A DNA stretch of 64,000 nucleotides from Prevotella melaninogenica (lineage in GTDB: Bacteria > Bacteroidota > Bacteroidia > Bacteroidales > Bacteroidaceae). Below are positions 44,650 to 53,200 of the stretch, piece by piece. Made by a program: the position numbers and the translations under genes. The DNA lies in NCBI RefSeq assembly GCF_018128065.1, contig NZ_CP072359.1:62001-126000 (forward strand), read 5' to 3'. Each line of letters starts with the position of its first letter. Position 1 is the stretch's first letter. Under the pieces are notes generated by a model. The model made no database searches. It was not told the origin of the DNA and saw nothing but the letters and a program-made list of their open reading frames with translations.

Positions 44650-44687
44650 TTATACGCTAATAAGGTGAAACGTAAAAAGTAAATATT

Positions 44688-44837
44688 ATGGATATAAATA
44701 CAGCGGAAAAAGCAAGAGGCCTGTTGGAAACCCTTGCAGACTTAAACAATGGAACTGTTTACCTTGATTTTGAGGGAAACGAAGCCGATATGTGGGAGGA
44801 AGAAGCAAAAGACTTGATACCCTGTCACGAGATTTAA
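44688..44837 (+). CDS. Small acidic phage protein
   Basis: The 49 residues (start MDINTAEKARGLLETLADLN, acidic end WEEEAKDLIPCHEI) are preceded by spacing usual in this region. Found by direct reading; it has good in-frame codon use. Function unknown. Confidence 0.5.
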   Translation: MDINTAEKARGLLETLADLNNGTVYLDFEGNEADMWEEEAKDLIPCHEI

Positions 44838-44858
44838 TTGTAAATTAAAAATTAGATT

Positions 44859-45074
44859 ATGCAAACAACAGTATTAAAAGAAGTGATTGCGTTCCTATTT
44901 GGACGCAAGTATTATGCGAACATCGTAGCAACAAAAGGGACTGACAAGACCGAGATTTGTTCGTACATCTTCACCTGCAAAGAAGATGCTGACAAGCATC
45001 GTGACGGATTACAGACTACACGGTCTTTTATTTTTATTGAGACAATATCGTTCCGCTCTCGCAAAGAGTATTAA
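44859..45074 (+). CDS. Small phage protein of unknown function
   Basis: The 71 residues (VIAFLFGRKYYANIVATKG, TEICSYIFTCKEDADKHRDG, ending ISFRSRKEY) suggest a small alpha/beta fold. No family is recognised. It follows the short acidic gene by 21 bases and ends just before a clear promoter, closing the early block. Confidence 0.6.
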   Translation: MQTTVLKEVIAFLFGRKYYANIVATKGTDKTEICSYIFTCKEDADKHRDGLQTTRSFIFIETISFRSRKEY

Positions 45075-45084
45075 AAGATAAACC

Positions 45085-45113
45085 GCACATAACCTTTATG
45101 TGCAATATATTTG
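45085..45113 (+). promoter_or_regulatory. Promoter with an inverted repeat upstream of the structural gene unit
   Basis: TATATTTG at 45106-45113 is a clean -7 element. GCACAT (45085-45090) and ATGTGC (45098-45103) form a 6-base inverted repeat just before it, in the place where a repressor or activator could bind. The ATG at 45118 begins 5 bases past the element, so the transcript would have almost no leader. Confidence 0.6.
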
Positions 45114-45117
45114 CAGA

Positions 45118-45525
45118 ATGATGAATATTCTCAAAAAGATACAGAACTGGTATTGGTCACTTAGATTATATGTAATCTTAGACCCTGCAGACAATTCTGT
45201 TACACTATCTAAGAAGCTTTTCAGCCATATCCGTAAATATTCGGATACGGCTGAGAAAGCCGTTGTATTCGTATTTTGTGTGTCTGACAGTGGACTGTTT
45301 GCTTTTATACCTAATCCAAATATTGAGAAGCCTACACAGCTTTGTGATATACAATACAACGATAAGTATAAATGTATAGGTTTCGAGACTCTCACCCCAT
45401 CGGTTGGACGTATTTTTTATGATTACAACTTACCTGCTGAAAGCAAGTGCAAATTGTCTGTATCAGTAAAAGAAACTAACAACAAACTATATTATCAGAT
45501 TGACAAGCCGTCTAAACATGAATAA
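45118..45525 (+). CDS. Phage protein of unknown function
   Basis: About 134 residues; the ATG at 45118 and the next at 45121 both lie right after the promoter. Sequence features are LRLYVILDPADNSVTLSKKLF, VFVFCVSDSGLFAFIPNP and CIGFETLTPSVGRIFYDY, suggesting a beta-rich fold. It overlaps the large structural-type gene by 8 bases. It may be a partner or chaperone of the next protein, judged only from position. Confidence 0.6.
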   Translation: MMNILKKIQNWYWSLRLYVILDPADNSVTLSKKLFSHIRKYSDTAEKAVVFVFCVSDSGLFAFIPNPNIEKPTQLCDIQYNDKYKCIGFETLTPSVGRIFYDYNLPAESKCKLSVSVKETNNKLYYQIDKPSKHE

Positions 45526-48250
45526 AGAGATAAAGTATAACGGACTATCAACAGTCCCACCTGACAATACGTGTCAAGATGGAGACTCTGCTATGTTGTT
45601 GAACCTCATTCCTGAAGATAGTGCATTAAAACCTATGTCGGCTCCAAAGATGGTATTCAACCTTGGAGAAAACCACAGTGTTGTATATGTGCATAAGGCT
45701 ACAACCTATACACATTATATCATCATTAATACTGCTAACAAGAAACTGCTGTGGACTATAGACGGTAGCAACTTCACAGACCTGTATAGTATAGGTGACA
45801 AAGAGTTGTATCAAGTAGTTGGAGTAGGGAACACTCTTATAGTCCTTACAGATGCTGGTATGTTCTACTTCCTTTGGAAAGGTGATACTTCTGGTTATCT
45901 ATTCCTCGGCAATGATATTCCTGAATTGCCTATTTCTTTTGGTTTGCAGGGTGAGATGCAGCGTACTGATGAATTTACTCTTGAGTTTGATAACCTTAAC
46001 TGGGAGACAAAGACAAAGGGAGATGGAGGTAGCTATGTTAGCTACAATGAGTTCTCCGATGAAAACAAGAAAAAAATAACTTCACAAGTGTTGGCTAAAG
46101 TAAACAAATTCATAGCTGACAGGTCAACTAATAAAGGTAAATTCATATTTCCTTTTCTTGTAAGATATGCCTATCGTCTCTATGATGGTAATCTCATCAG
46201 GCATTCTGCACCAGTCCTCATGGTATGTTCTACAAGTTGCGCTCCTATTGTCATGTGGCGACATCTGTATGGTAAGAATGGTTTGAACAGAGCTGATGTT
46301 CGTGTTGTAGGAATGTTACACTCTTTGGACTATGCTGTCATCAAACAGAGTGATTTAGATTTACTGAAAGACTGGACTGATATTGTCAAATCTGTTGATA
46401 TATTTATTTCAAAGCCTATCTATACGTACGATCAGAATGGCGAATGTGATAAATTCTTTAATTACGACGAGTACGGTGATGATACTTGGGGATATAGTAT
46501 TTGCAAACATATTAATCAAGCTGCAGATAAAACCAAATATCCTTTGCGCTATCAAAAGAAAGATATGGGCTACCTATATCAAATGACATTTGATAAAGAT
46601 AATCTCGGCACACGTCCTGGCGGTATACTTGGACTACCACGCAAGGACACCTCTACCGTAAAGGAAAATATCCGTAACTGCTCAAATTTCTACTTTCTCG
46701 AAAGTATCAAGATAGAACAGCTTACTACAACACGCACGCTTCTCAATATAGAAGAAGACTATTTGCAGTCCTTAGTCAATAGAGAGGTGATGACAGATGA
46801 CTACGACAGTCATGATAAGATTATACCTAAGTACGCATTTGAGTATAACTCACGCATCAATATCACCAGCATCAGAAAGAAACTATTTGAGGGATTCAAT
46901 GCTGGAGCAATGATGCCATTTACTGATGGATATATAAAGCATTGGTCTAACGCAGAATCTACAATGTCAGATAGAAAAATATCAATTTCCGTATATGTAT
47001 ATATCAAACAGGATGGAAAAGATATTGTCGTAAATGGTACAGCAGGAGTGTTTGGTGTAAATAATCCAGTGCTATTCATTTACTATCCAAATGCAAATGC
47101 TTACAAAGCGGTTGTTAATTCTTGGGATTACTTTGGAACTTTCTACGAAGTGCCACTTGAACGGCATGCCTTTCTTAATGGTTCTTTTTATTATGGTGGT
47201 TGGAATGACTTAGAAGAAAAGGTGAACAACTTACCATCTGTTTCTACTGATGTAGAAAGGACTGTTGAAAAACCTAATAAGATATACACCTCCGAAGTCA
47301 ATAACCCTTTCTACTTCCCTGTCACAGGCATTAATACTGTTGGAACAGGTAGGATTTTAGGAATAGCAACCGCCGCAAAAGCTCTATCGCAAGGTCAGTT
47401 CGGGCAATTCCCACTATATGCTTTCACAGATGAGGGAGTATGGGCTTTGGAAGTCAATTCTACTGGTGGATACTCTGCCAAACAACCTATCACACGTGAC
47501 GTGTGTCTATCATCAAAGAGTATCACGCAGATTGATTCAGCTGTTCTATTTACAACTGATAGAGGTATAATGCTTCTGCAAGGTTCACAGACAATGTGCA
47601 TCTCTGATATTCTCAATGGAGAAAATGCAGTATCAGTAACGATGTTACCTAAGATAGATAAAATCTTAGAACACGCAGACTTGTCGAAAGGAACTCTAAG
47701 AATATTACCTTTCATGGATTTTGTACGTGATTGTCGAATGATATATGACTATGAGCATCAACGAATCATCGCTTACAACAATAGTAAAGAGCATAATTGC
47801 AATTATGCTTATATATTCTCACTAAAGTCAAAGCAGTGGGGAATGATGCAATCTAATATTGCAGACAACGTAAACTCCTACCCTGATGCACTTGCTGTAC
47901 TTAATGATGGCAGCCTTGTTAATTTCTCTGATAAAGCCGACGAGGTTTATAAAAGTATCGTTGTGTCACGCCCAATAAAACTTGATGCTTATGACATTCA
48001 TAAGTCTGTTGATACCATCATACAGCGTGGTGTATTTAAGAAAGGACATGTGAAGTCTATTCTCTATGCTTCTAATGATTTGTATAACTGGGTTCCAGTA
48101 TGGTCATCCATAGACCATTACTTACGTGGGTTTAGGGGAACGCCTTATAAATACATTCGTATAGTGCTACTTGCTAACCTTTCAAATGATGAAGGAATTA
48201 CTGGTTGCTCGGTGCAATTCACACCACGATTTACCAACCAGCCGAGATAG
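45518..48250 (+). CDS. Large phage structural protein, probably beta-propeller type
   Basis: The 910 residues begin NGLSTVPPDNTCQDGDSAML followed by LNLIPEDSALKPM, a start that resembles the tail-nozzle/tail-hub (T7 gp12, P22 gp10) group with a DGxxxxLxNLxP...LRP phrase. The rest is beta-rich with many repeated aromatic-glycine strands and no enzyme motif. I chose the ATG at 45518, which overlaps the previous stop. It is the only structural-type gene on the early strand and converges on the late region at a shared terminator. The role is inference; a tail or head-tail interface protein is most likely. Confidence 0.65.
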   Translation: MNKEIKYNGLSTVPPDNTCQDGDSAMLLNLIPEDSALKPMSAPKMVFNLGENHSVVYVHKATTYTHYIIINTANKKLLWTIDGSNFTDLYSIGDKELYQVVGVGNTLIVLTDAGMFYFLWKGDTSGYLFLGNDIPELPISFGLQGEMQRTDEFTLEFDNLNWETKTKGDGGSYVSYNEFSDENKKKITSQVLAKVNKFIADRSTNKGKFIFPFLVRYAYRLYDGNLIRHSAPVLMVCSTSCAPIVMWRHLYGKNGLNRADVRVVGMLHSLDYAVIKQSDLDLLKDWTDIVKSVDIFISKPIYTYDQNGECDKFFNYDEYGDDTWGYSICKHINQAADKTKYPLRYQKKDMGYLYQMTFDKDNLGTRPGGILGLPRKDTSTVKENIRNCSNFYFLESIKIEQLTTTRTLLNIEEDYLQSLVNREVMTDDYDSHDKIIPKYAFEYNSRINITSIRKKLFEGFNAGAMMPFTDGYIKHWSNAESTMSDRKISISVYVYIKQDGKDIVVNGTAGVFGVNNPVLFIYYPNANAYKAVVNSWDYFGTFYEVPLERHAFLNGSFYYGGWNDLEEKVNNLPSVSTDVERTVEKPNKIYTSEVNNPFYFPVTGINTVGTGRILGIATAAKALSQGQFGQFPLYAFTDEGVWALEVNSTGGYSAKQPITRDVCLSSKSITQIDSAVLFTTDRGIMLLQGSQTMCISDILNGENAVSVTMLPKIDKILEHADLSKGTLRILPFMDFVRDCRMIYDYEHQRIIAYNNSKEHNCNYAYIFSLKSKQWGMMQSNIADNVNSYPDALAVLNDGSLVNFSDKADEVYKSIVVSRPIKLDAYDIHKSVDTIIQRGVFKKGHVKSILYASNDLYNWVPVWSSIDHYLRGFRGTPYKYIRIVLLANLSNDEGITGCSVQFTPRFTNQPR

Positions 48251-48291
48251 TTTAGGTTTTTAGTTTATAGGTTAAGATTGATTTTTAACAA

Positions 48292-48324
48292 AAGGGCAGT
48301 TCTACGTGATGTAGCGCTGCCCTT
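48292..48324. terminator. Bidirectional terminator between the two phage halves
   Basis: AAGGGCAG pairs with CTGCCCTT around a loop that itself contains TAC/GTA pairing. Convergent genes end at 48250 on the plus strand and 48330 on the minus strand. Confidence 0.8.
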
Positions 48325-48329
48325 GATTA

Positions 48330-48872
48330 TTACCATGGTTTCAACTTCCTCCTAACTTTACCAATTCTCGACATAAGAGAAGTGCGTATTTTTATTTTTG
48401 TATCTCTTAATTTACTTTCCCAACGCTCTGCGCTTTGTGGAAATGTTATGCTTAACCAATCTGACAGAACACTACACACAAGAAACTCATGTATGTACTC
48501 TTCCAACATCTTAACCGTAGTCATTGAAAAGTTGTAAGGAAGCATAAGTTTAATAGTGTAGGTATCTGGTTCTTTCAAAATATCATCAAGCACTTCTTCT
48601 GTGTCAGGTATTTCTTCTTTTGCGTATGGATATAGTAACTCCACGCATTCTGCATGAGCTAAGTTAAGAATACGAGTAACACGATCTATATTGCCATCTT
48701 GAACGATGTCAAACACTTGATGTTTGGCATGTTCTGTATCTTGGGGCATAATATCAGCCTCAACAAAAGAATAGTTACTGGCATCATATAACAATTCTTT
48801 GCGCTTGAAAGTCAGCGTTACAACCTTTTTCTGCTGCTCTGCTGCATATTCTTTACAACAAGTCATAAGCAT
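48330..48872 (-). CDS. Phage protein, member 1 of a tandem related triplet
   Basis: The 180 residues hold IHEFLVCSVLSDWLSITFPQSAERWESKL and a basic end (SRIGKVRRKLKPW). The block IHEFLV...WLSIT...SAE aligns by eye with the two genes to its right. The N-terminal part (VVTLTFKRKELLYDASNYS) is different. No family name is known to me. It is first in a leftward group; the order of transcription runs from right to left, so it is the last of the triplet. Confidence 0.65.
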   Translation of the reverse strand: MLMTCCKEYAAEQQKKVVTLTFKRKELLYDASNYSFVEADIMPQDTEHAKHQVFDIVQDGNIDRVTRILNLAHAECVELLYPYAKEEIPDTEEVLDDILKEPDTYTIKLMLPYNFSMTTVKMLEEYIHEFLVCSVLSDWLSITFPQSAERWESKLRDTKIKIRTSLMSRIGKVRRKLKPW

Positions 48873-48878
48873 CTTTAC

Positions 48879-49391
48879 TTAATAAGTTGGGCGTGTTGGT
48901 CGACTCCGCTTATATAGCGCACGTTTTACATTCTCAAGGCTAACTGTTGAATGCCCTGCATACACCTCTGCATCTTCTTTGTTAGTAATAGCAAACCAAT
49001 CAGCAAGTGTCATATCAACTAAATAGGAATGTATACCATTACCAAGGCTATCCGCAGAAGCGTTATTGTAATTTGAAGGTAACTTAAAAGCTAAAGTCAA
49101 TTGCCCATTATTATCAATTTCGCTAATCATACGATTGTTACTCGTACTTCTATCTTCGTAGAGATATTCCCCTAAAAGACTCTTGAGGGAAGAGAAAGCA
49201 TTTGCAAGGGAACGTCGTATCTGATAACTGTTCTCATCATCATCACTTGCCTGCATATTTGATGCAGCCTGATACGGTTTCTTACCTTCTGCTTCTCTTG
49301 CTTGTCCTGTCAGATAAGCCTTGTTTTGAACATCATAGATAAGCTCTCTTACTTCTTCGGTGACCGTTAGGTCTTTCTTGTTTTCTGCCAT
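48879..49391 (-). CDS. Phage protein, member 2 of a tandem related triplet
   Basis: The 170 residues end IHSYLVDMTLADWFAITNKEDAEVYAG and SLENVKRALYKRSRPTRPTY. This agrees with the C-terminal part of the third member (IFTNKNEAEGYATSAATDMEDV, YYKKKPVRPTY). The N-terminal half is acidic. Tandem duplication is the likely origin. The function is unknown; a structural or head-completion role is plausible from the position only. Confidence 0.65.
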   Translation of the reverse strand: MAENKKDLTVTEEVRELIYDVQNKAYLTGQAREAEGKKPYQAASNMQASDDDENSYQIRRSLANAFSSLKSLLGEYLYEDRSTSNNRMISEIDNNGQLTLAFKLPSNYNNASADSLGNGIHSYLVDMTLADWFAITNKEDAEVYAGHSTVSLENVKRALYKRSRPTRPTY

Positions 49392-49411
49392 ATAGTTTAT
49401 TTTTAATATTA

Positions 49412-49864
49412 TTAATCGTATGTTGGACGTACTGGTTTCTTTTTGTAATAAGCCTTACGCATAACATCTTCCATATCCGTAGCCGCTGATGTTGCATAAC
49501 CTTCTGCTTCATTCTTATTTGTGAATATATACCACTTGCTTGTTATATTCATAACAAAGAAGCTGAACAAACTACGCTGCATACTTTCCTTGAGGTTGTC
49601 ATCAAAGGAATTAGACACCTCAAGTTCTAATATGTATTCATCATTCTCTTCACGCTCTGAACTTAGTAGTTTTTTTAGACTACCAGCAATCATATTCTTA
49701 CTCTCATTCCAGAAGCGTTCGAGCATTGTCTTGTCCTCATCAGTTGTAAAGATACGATCGTATGCGTCTTCGTCATTATCCATCTTTGCCCCTGTGTATG
49801 AGGTGGTCTTTGCGACCTCTTGGTAAACATCGTTTTTGCCAACTTTAAAAACAACCGTCTTCAT
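49412..49864 (-). CDS. Phage protein, member 3 of a tandem related triplet
   Basis: The 150 residues include FSFFVMNITSKWYIFTNKNEAEGYAT and MEDVMRKAYYKKKPVRPTY, matching the second member closely at the C-terminus. The N-terminal half is a separate segment (FKVGKNDVYQEVAKTTSYTG). It begins the triplet in transcription order and stands 5 bases after the Rz-like gene. Confidence 0.65.
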   Translation of the reverse strand: MKTVVFKVGKNDVYQEVAKTTSYTGAKMDNDEDAYDRIFTTDEDKTMLERFWNESKNMIAGSLKKLLSSEREENDEYILELEVSNSFDDNLKESMQRSLFSFFVMNITSKWYIFTNKNEAEGYATSAATDMEDVMRKAYYKKKPVRPTYD

Positions 49865-49868
49865 ACTT

Positions 49869-50366
49869 CTACCATCTGAATATGTTATAATTAACTCCTA
49901 TTCCTATATAAGGACGCAACTCTTTACCAGTACACCCATAGCCAATCTGCAAGCCTATCCCCCAATGTTTTGGTTTTTCTCGTATATAATGATTGATTAC
50001 TTGTGTCTTCTGATAAACAAATATACTGTCAAGTTGAGGCTCATATCCACTTACCCACGCCTTATAGGTACTATCTTCGTACACCTTTTGTGTTATCGGA
50101 ACCTTCACCTCAACGCTATCCATCACCGTGCGTACAAACTCTTTTGTAATTGTATCCTGACGTACCACTGGTAAGACTGCTGTCCTATACTTAACTATCA
50201 AGCTATCTTTTACTATGGGTGTACGATAGATTAACGTATCGTGACGAATAATGGTATCCGTTTTTATAATGGATTTTATGTCAATTGATGATTTGCGTTG
50301 TGAAACGTAAACGCAAATTGCGATAGTGAACGCTACAAATAGTAGCAAGGATATTTTCTTTCTCAT
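49869..50366 (-). CDS. Membrane-anchored phage protein, possible spanin-like
   Basis: The 165 residues have an N-terminal transmembrane helix (about 4-20) and a long periplasmic part with repeated DTI/DSL phrases. The C-terminal part (YIREKPKHWGIGLQIGYGCTGKELRPYIGIGVNYNIFRW) looks like a beta-rich segment that could touch the outer membrane. A spanin-like role is suggested by position next to the amidase gene and topology, but this is inference. It overlaps the amidase gene by 4 bases. Confidence 0.5.
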   Translation of the reverse strand: MRKKISLLLFVAFTIAICVYVSQRKSSIDIKSIIKTDTIIRHDTLIYRTPIVKDSLIVKYRTAVLPVVRQDTITKEFVRTVMDSVEVKVPITQKVYEDSTYKAWVSGYEPQLDSIFVYQKTQVINHYIREKPKHWGIGLQIGYGCTGKELRPYIGIGVNYNIFRW

Positions 50367-50806
50367 AGTTCGCTATACTCCTCTTTGGCATTAAAACACG
50401 GACAAGCTTTCATCCATTCGTTAGGGGTTATCTTTCCATCCTTATTCAAGTCTGGAGAGAAATCACGATGTCCCTGAATAACTGCTGTAGGGTACTTCTT
50501 ATGTAGCATCTTCAACAGCGAGCGCAGACTTGCTTTCTGTGCATCTGTGCGGTTATCAGTGGGTTTGCCATTGACATCTATACCACCGATATATGCAACA
50601 TTAATCGACACCGAGTTAAATCCCCTCACACCATTGCTTACTTTGTCTTCATCAAGAAGCTGTGTAATCTTGCCGTCAGGAGACACTACATAATGATAGC
50701 CAGGGTTAATCCAACCCTTACGTTTGAACTCCTGCTTTAAGCCCTCAATCGTCTGTGACTGATGGCTTGCGGTGCAGTGAACCGCAATGTATTGTATATT
50801 TCTCAT
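50363..50806 (-). CDS. Phage N-acetylmuramoyl-L-alanine amidase (endolysin)
   Basis: The 147 residues match the type-2 amidase (PGRP-like) fold. Zinc ligands are the His in AVHCTAS (position 9) and the His in QGHRDFSPD, with Cys in ACPCFNA as third. GYHYVVSPDGKI contains the Tyr of the site. A calcium-binding-like loop DLNKDGKITPNEW sits near the C-terminus. It degrades cell-wall peptide links to release progeny. Spacing to the next small membrane gene is 1 base. Confidence 0.9.
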   Translation of the reverse strand: MRNIQYIAVHCTASHQSQTIEGLKQEFKRKGWINPGYHYVVSPDGKITQLLDEDKVSNGVRGFNSVSINVAYIGGIDVNGKPTDNRTDAQKASLRSLLKMLHKKYPTAVIQGHRDFSPDLNKDGKITPNEWMKACPCFNAKEEYSEL

Positions 50807-50807
50807 C

Positions 50808-51038
50808 TTACTTCTCTCTTGTTAATTTTGCTACAGCTGCCATACCTGCTGCTGCCCCTACGAGGTATGGATAAATCTTTATCCACCATTCTGGAGGTGT
50901 AGCCGCTGCTGCTGTCATAGCGGTATGAATAGCAACAGCAACAATACTGACACCTGAACCCAATACAACAATATTCTTAAAGAACTTCGGTGTTGTTGCT
51001 CTCCACCTGCTTATAATACTTTTAAATGATGCTTTCAT
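50808..51038 (-). CDS. Small membrane protein, holin-like
   Basis: The 76 residues hold two hydrophobic segments (about 19-42 and 51-70, IYPYLVGAAAGMAAVAKL) and a basic end. Position directly upstream of the amidase in the same unit suggests a holin. No diagnostic motif is seen. It overlaps the next gene by one base. Confidence 0.55.
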   Translation of the reverse strand: MKASFKSIISRWRATTPKFFKNIVVLGSGVSIVAVAIHTAMTAAAATPPEWWIKIYPYLVGAAAGMAAVAKLTREK

Positions 51039-51313
51039 TATTCACCGCCTTTCTGTGTTATATGACTATCCATGTTAGGTCGGTCTGCCTTGATGTCGTT
51101 AAGGTGCGATACCTTAATGTTTATCTCACCAAGCATCGACTTTATTTCTTTCATATCCTCTTGAGAGCCTACGAACAATTGGTGGTCGTTCATAACCTGT
51201 ACCTCGAGTATTGATATGCGTTGATTGAGCTGCACCCATGAGCCTGCAACGGCTACAATGATTGAGCCAATAACACCTATCATAGCGTTTCTTATGCCTT
51301 TATCCATTGCCAT
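51038..51313 (-). CDS. Small membrane protein with coiled coil, lysis region
   Basis: The 91 residues start with one transmembrane helix (about 7-26: AMIGVIGSIIVAVAGSWV), then a coiled-coil stretch (ILEVQVMNDHQLF, EDMKEIKSMLGEINIKV). This is like XhlA-type hemolysin partners that help holin activity in Gram-positive phages, but the match is only in shape. It shares the unit with the amidase. Confidence 0.5.
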   Translation of the reverse strand: MAMDKGIRNAMIGVIGSIIVAVAGSWVQLNQRISILEVQVMNDHQLFVGSQEDMKEIKSMLGEINIKVSHLNDIKADRPNMDSHITQKGGE

Positions 51314-51314
51314 A

Positions 51315-51557
51315 TTATAGAAGTTTTACTAACGTTCTTACTCCGAAGCCTATAGCTACACCCCCGACTGTCAGCCCCCAATCAACGATATCTGTCTTTC
51401 CGCCCCACATCTTATCTTTCAGTTCTAATGCTGTCGCAACGCCTATACCAGCATACGCTGCGCAATATAAGCTGTTAGCACCAGCACCGATAAGTACACC
51501 GCCGATAAGGTGCTTATACCTGTTACTTTCTTTTAGCCATTTAATTACTTTCCTCAT
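51315..51557 (-). CDS. Small membrane protein, lysis region
   Basis: The 80 residues hold two hydrophobic segments rich in Gly and Ala (about 18-40, GGVLIGAGANSLYCAAYAGIG, and 63-80). No family is recognised. It lies 1 base upstream of the coiled-coil gene, so it is in the lysis operon. A weak -7 element (TAATTTTG on the minus strand at 51580-51587) precedes it. Confidence 0.5.
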   Translation of the reverse strand: MRKVIKWLKESNRYKHLIGGVLIGAGANSLYCAAYAGIGVATALELKDKMWGGKTDIVDWGLTVGGVAIGFGVRTLVKLL

Positions 51558-51579
51558 TATGATGTATTTTTGTTTTTTG

Positions 51580-51587
51580 CAAAATTA
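51580..51587 (-). promoter_or_regulatory. Possible -7 element upstream of the lysis genes
   Basis: On the minus strand TAATTTTG followed by C fits TAnnTTTG. No matching -33 is seen, so this is weak. It would drive the lysis genes from 51557 leftward. Confidence 0.3.
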
Positions 51588-51623
51588 ACACTGCATTGTT
51601 TTCTTTGAAGTTTATCTTTGTAT

Positions 51624-52097
51624 TCACGCCAATAGAGACACAATAAGACTGACGACTAATGTAAGGTAACATATTGCCTCAGCAATAAATGTAGCATTCT
51701 CTTTCCAATCCTTACGAATGAAGACAAGTGGGAACAGCACCCACAAGATGAGTAACCACGGCGTGAGTAATGCTACCACAACCTGACTTGCCAATCCGAA
51801 GAGATAACCGCCTACATAGTGTAGTACTTTGTTTTCTGTCCGATAGCAAGGAGAAGCTGCTACCATCAACAAGCCTACACTCATCAGTCCTGCAATATAA
51901 CCCTGCTTAGGCGGCAAAGCAAGAAGAGAAGAGAACAACAAGACTGCTGCTGTCATTGTTGCCCACAACGAAAAGCGAACATCACCTACATAATAGCTGA
52001 AACTACTCACACTATCTGGCAACTCCTTTGCTTTCTTTGCTGCAACTATTGCCATTGCAACTGAAAGTGCTACTGAGAAGATGATTAAGTAAACCAT
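51624..52097 (-). CDS. Polytopic membrane protein
   Basis: The 157 residues contain four or five hydrophobic segments spread along the chain (about 2-18, 45-62, 68-85, 98-115 and 138-156). No family is recognised. It overlaps the upstream gene by 13 bases. It may have a role in the membrane during lysis or lysogeny, but nothing in the sequence decides. Confidence 0.55.
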   Translation of the reverse strand: MVYLIIFSVALSVAMAIVAAKKAKELPDSVSSFSYYVGDVRFSLWATMTAAVLLFSSLLALPPKQGYIAGLMSVGLLMVAASPCYRTENKVLHYVGGYLFGLASQVVVALLTPWLLILWVLFPLVFIRKDWKENATFIAEAICYLTLVVSLIVSLLA

Positions 52098-52591
52098 GAC
52101 TGCATATCCTTTTTATAAACCATATCCTTTTCTGCCCACCCCTCTGCAAGCGCATTGGTTACAAACGAAATCGCAGATAAATAAAAGTCTTTCAATTCCT
52201 CCTTTGTGTTAAACTGGCGATACTTGGGGGCGCTCTCTTGCCCGAACTTGAACGTTACAGGTAGATTGCCTCCATCCGTAAGCATACACAAGTCAAAAGC
52301 TGCTTTGTAATTAAACTGATTCTCTGCGGATAGATAAACAAGGCTTCCTTCGTAGGTAAATCCTGTGAGTATCTTCGCATCAATTAGCTTGTTGACATGT
52401 GTTGTTATATCGCCCTTTAATTCTTCTTCTGTAGGCTTGTGCCCATAGTCCTTACGCCAGCAGTAGCCGCTTTCGTCGTTGTCTTTGTCTTTGCCAAAGC
52501 CATAGAACAACACGTAATGGTCATCGGACAGCCGTAATAAACTGTCATTGCGTTCTTTCGCTCCGTACACTTTGAAAAATTCTGTATTCAT
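52085..52591 (-). CDS. Phage protein of unknown function
   Basis: The 168 residues from the ATG at 52591 (start NTEFFKVYGAKERNDSLLR) contain KDYGHKPTEEELKGDITTHV and SLVYLSAENQFNYKAAFDL, which suggest an alpha/beta fold. I chose this ATG over one at 52627 because the extra residues (RRGRNLKYKT) lack a family look. No motif is recognised. Its stop region overlaps the membrane-protein gene. Confidence 0.6.
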   Translation of the reverse strand: MNTEFFKVYGAKERNDSLLRLSDDHYVLFYGFGKDKDNDESGYCWRKDYGHKPTEEELKGDITTHVNKLIDAKILTGFTYEGSLVYLSAENQFNYKAAFDLCMLTDGGNLPVTFKFGQESAPKYRQFNTKEELKDFYLSAISFVTNALAEGWAEKDMVYKKDMQSWFT

Positions 52592-52652
52592 AACTGTTTT
52601 ATATTTTAAGTTCCGCCCCCTCCTCATGAAGAGGAGAGAGCGGAGGGCAGGG

Positions 52653-53114
52653 TTAAGCTTCTACCGTAGGACCTGATGGAGATTCAGAGCCGCCGCTTTT
52701 CTTCTTCTTCTCGCTTGGACGTGGCTCGACACGCTCATACGATACGTCCGTCAGCGTGAAGTAACGCTTTGAGGGACGGAGTTTCACCACGGGGCGAGTG
52801 ATATGCTTCTGAGCGTTGAAATCGGCAGCCTTTTCAACAGCCTTCGACTTGAAGGATGGGGTCAGCGAACCGATGTCGCCAAAGTCAACCGACTCACCGC
52901 TCTCAACATGTTTCTTAGCCGTCTCGGCAGCCAGGCGCAACACGGCTTCCACCTCTGCACCCGTGAATGTTGTTGCACGTGCCACCTCCTCGCAGAAGCT
53001 ACGGTGTGAGATACGTCGACGGTCGGTAGGTGTTGCGATGAATACCTTCTTACCCTTCATTGGTCCGACCATCATTTTCTGTTCTTTTAGAAGAAAACTT
53101 AAATTCTTTTCCAT
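52653..53114 (-). CDS. HU-like DNA-binding protein (HU-HIG type)
   Basis: The 153 residues hold an HU-like core (ISHRSFCEEVARATTFTGAEVEAV, VESGESVDFGDIGSLTP, HITRPVVKLRPSKRYFTLTDV) as in the HU family with an extended N-terminal part common in Bacteroidota. The C-terminal tail is Lys/Ser/Pro-rich. GC content is about 55% over 240 bases (52741-52980), well above its neighbours at roughly 42%, so it may be of different origin. It is placed next to the tail gene, an odd spot for a DNA-binding protein. Confidence 0.75.
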   Translation of the reverse strand: MEKNLSFLLKEQKMMVGPMKGKKVFIATPTDRRRISHRSFCEEVARATTFTGAEVEAVLRLAAETAKKHVESGESVDFGDIGSLTPSFKSKAVEKAADFNAQKHITRPVVKLRPSKRYFTLTDVSYERVEPRPSEKKKKSGGSESPSGPTVEA

Positions 53115-53200
53115 AATAAATTGAAATTAAAGGATTATACATAACGCCAGAGGATTGTCCTCGTGGCTTTTTCTCTTGCTATTGATGTGATAGTTTTTTA

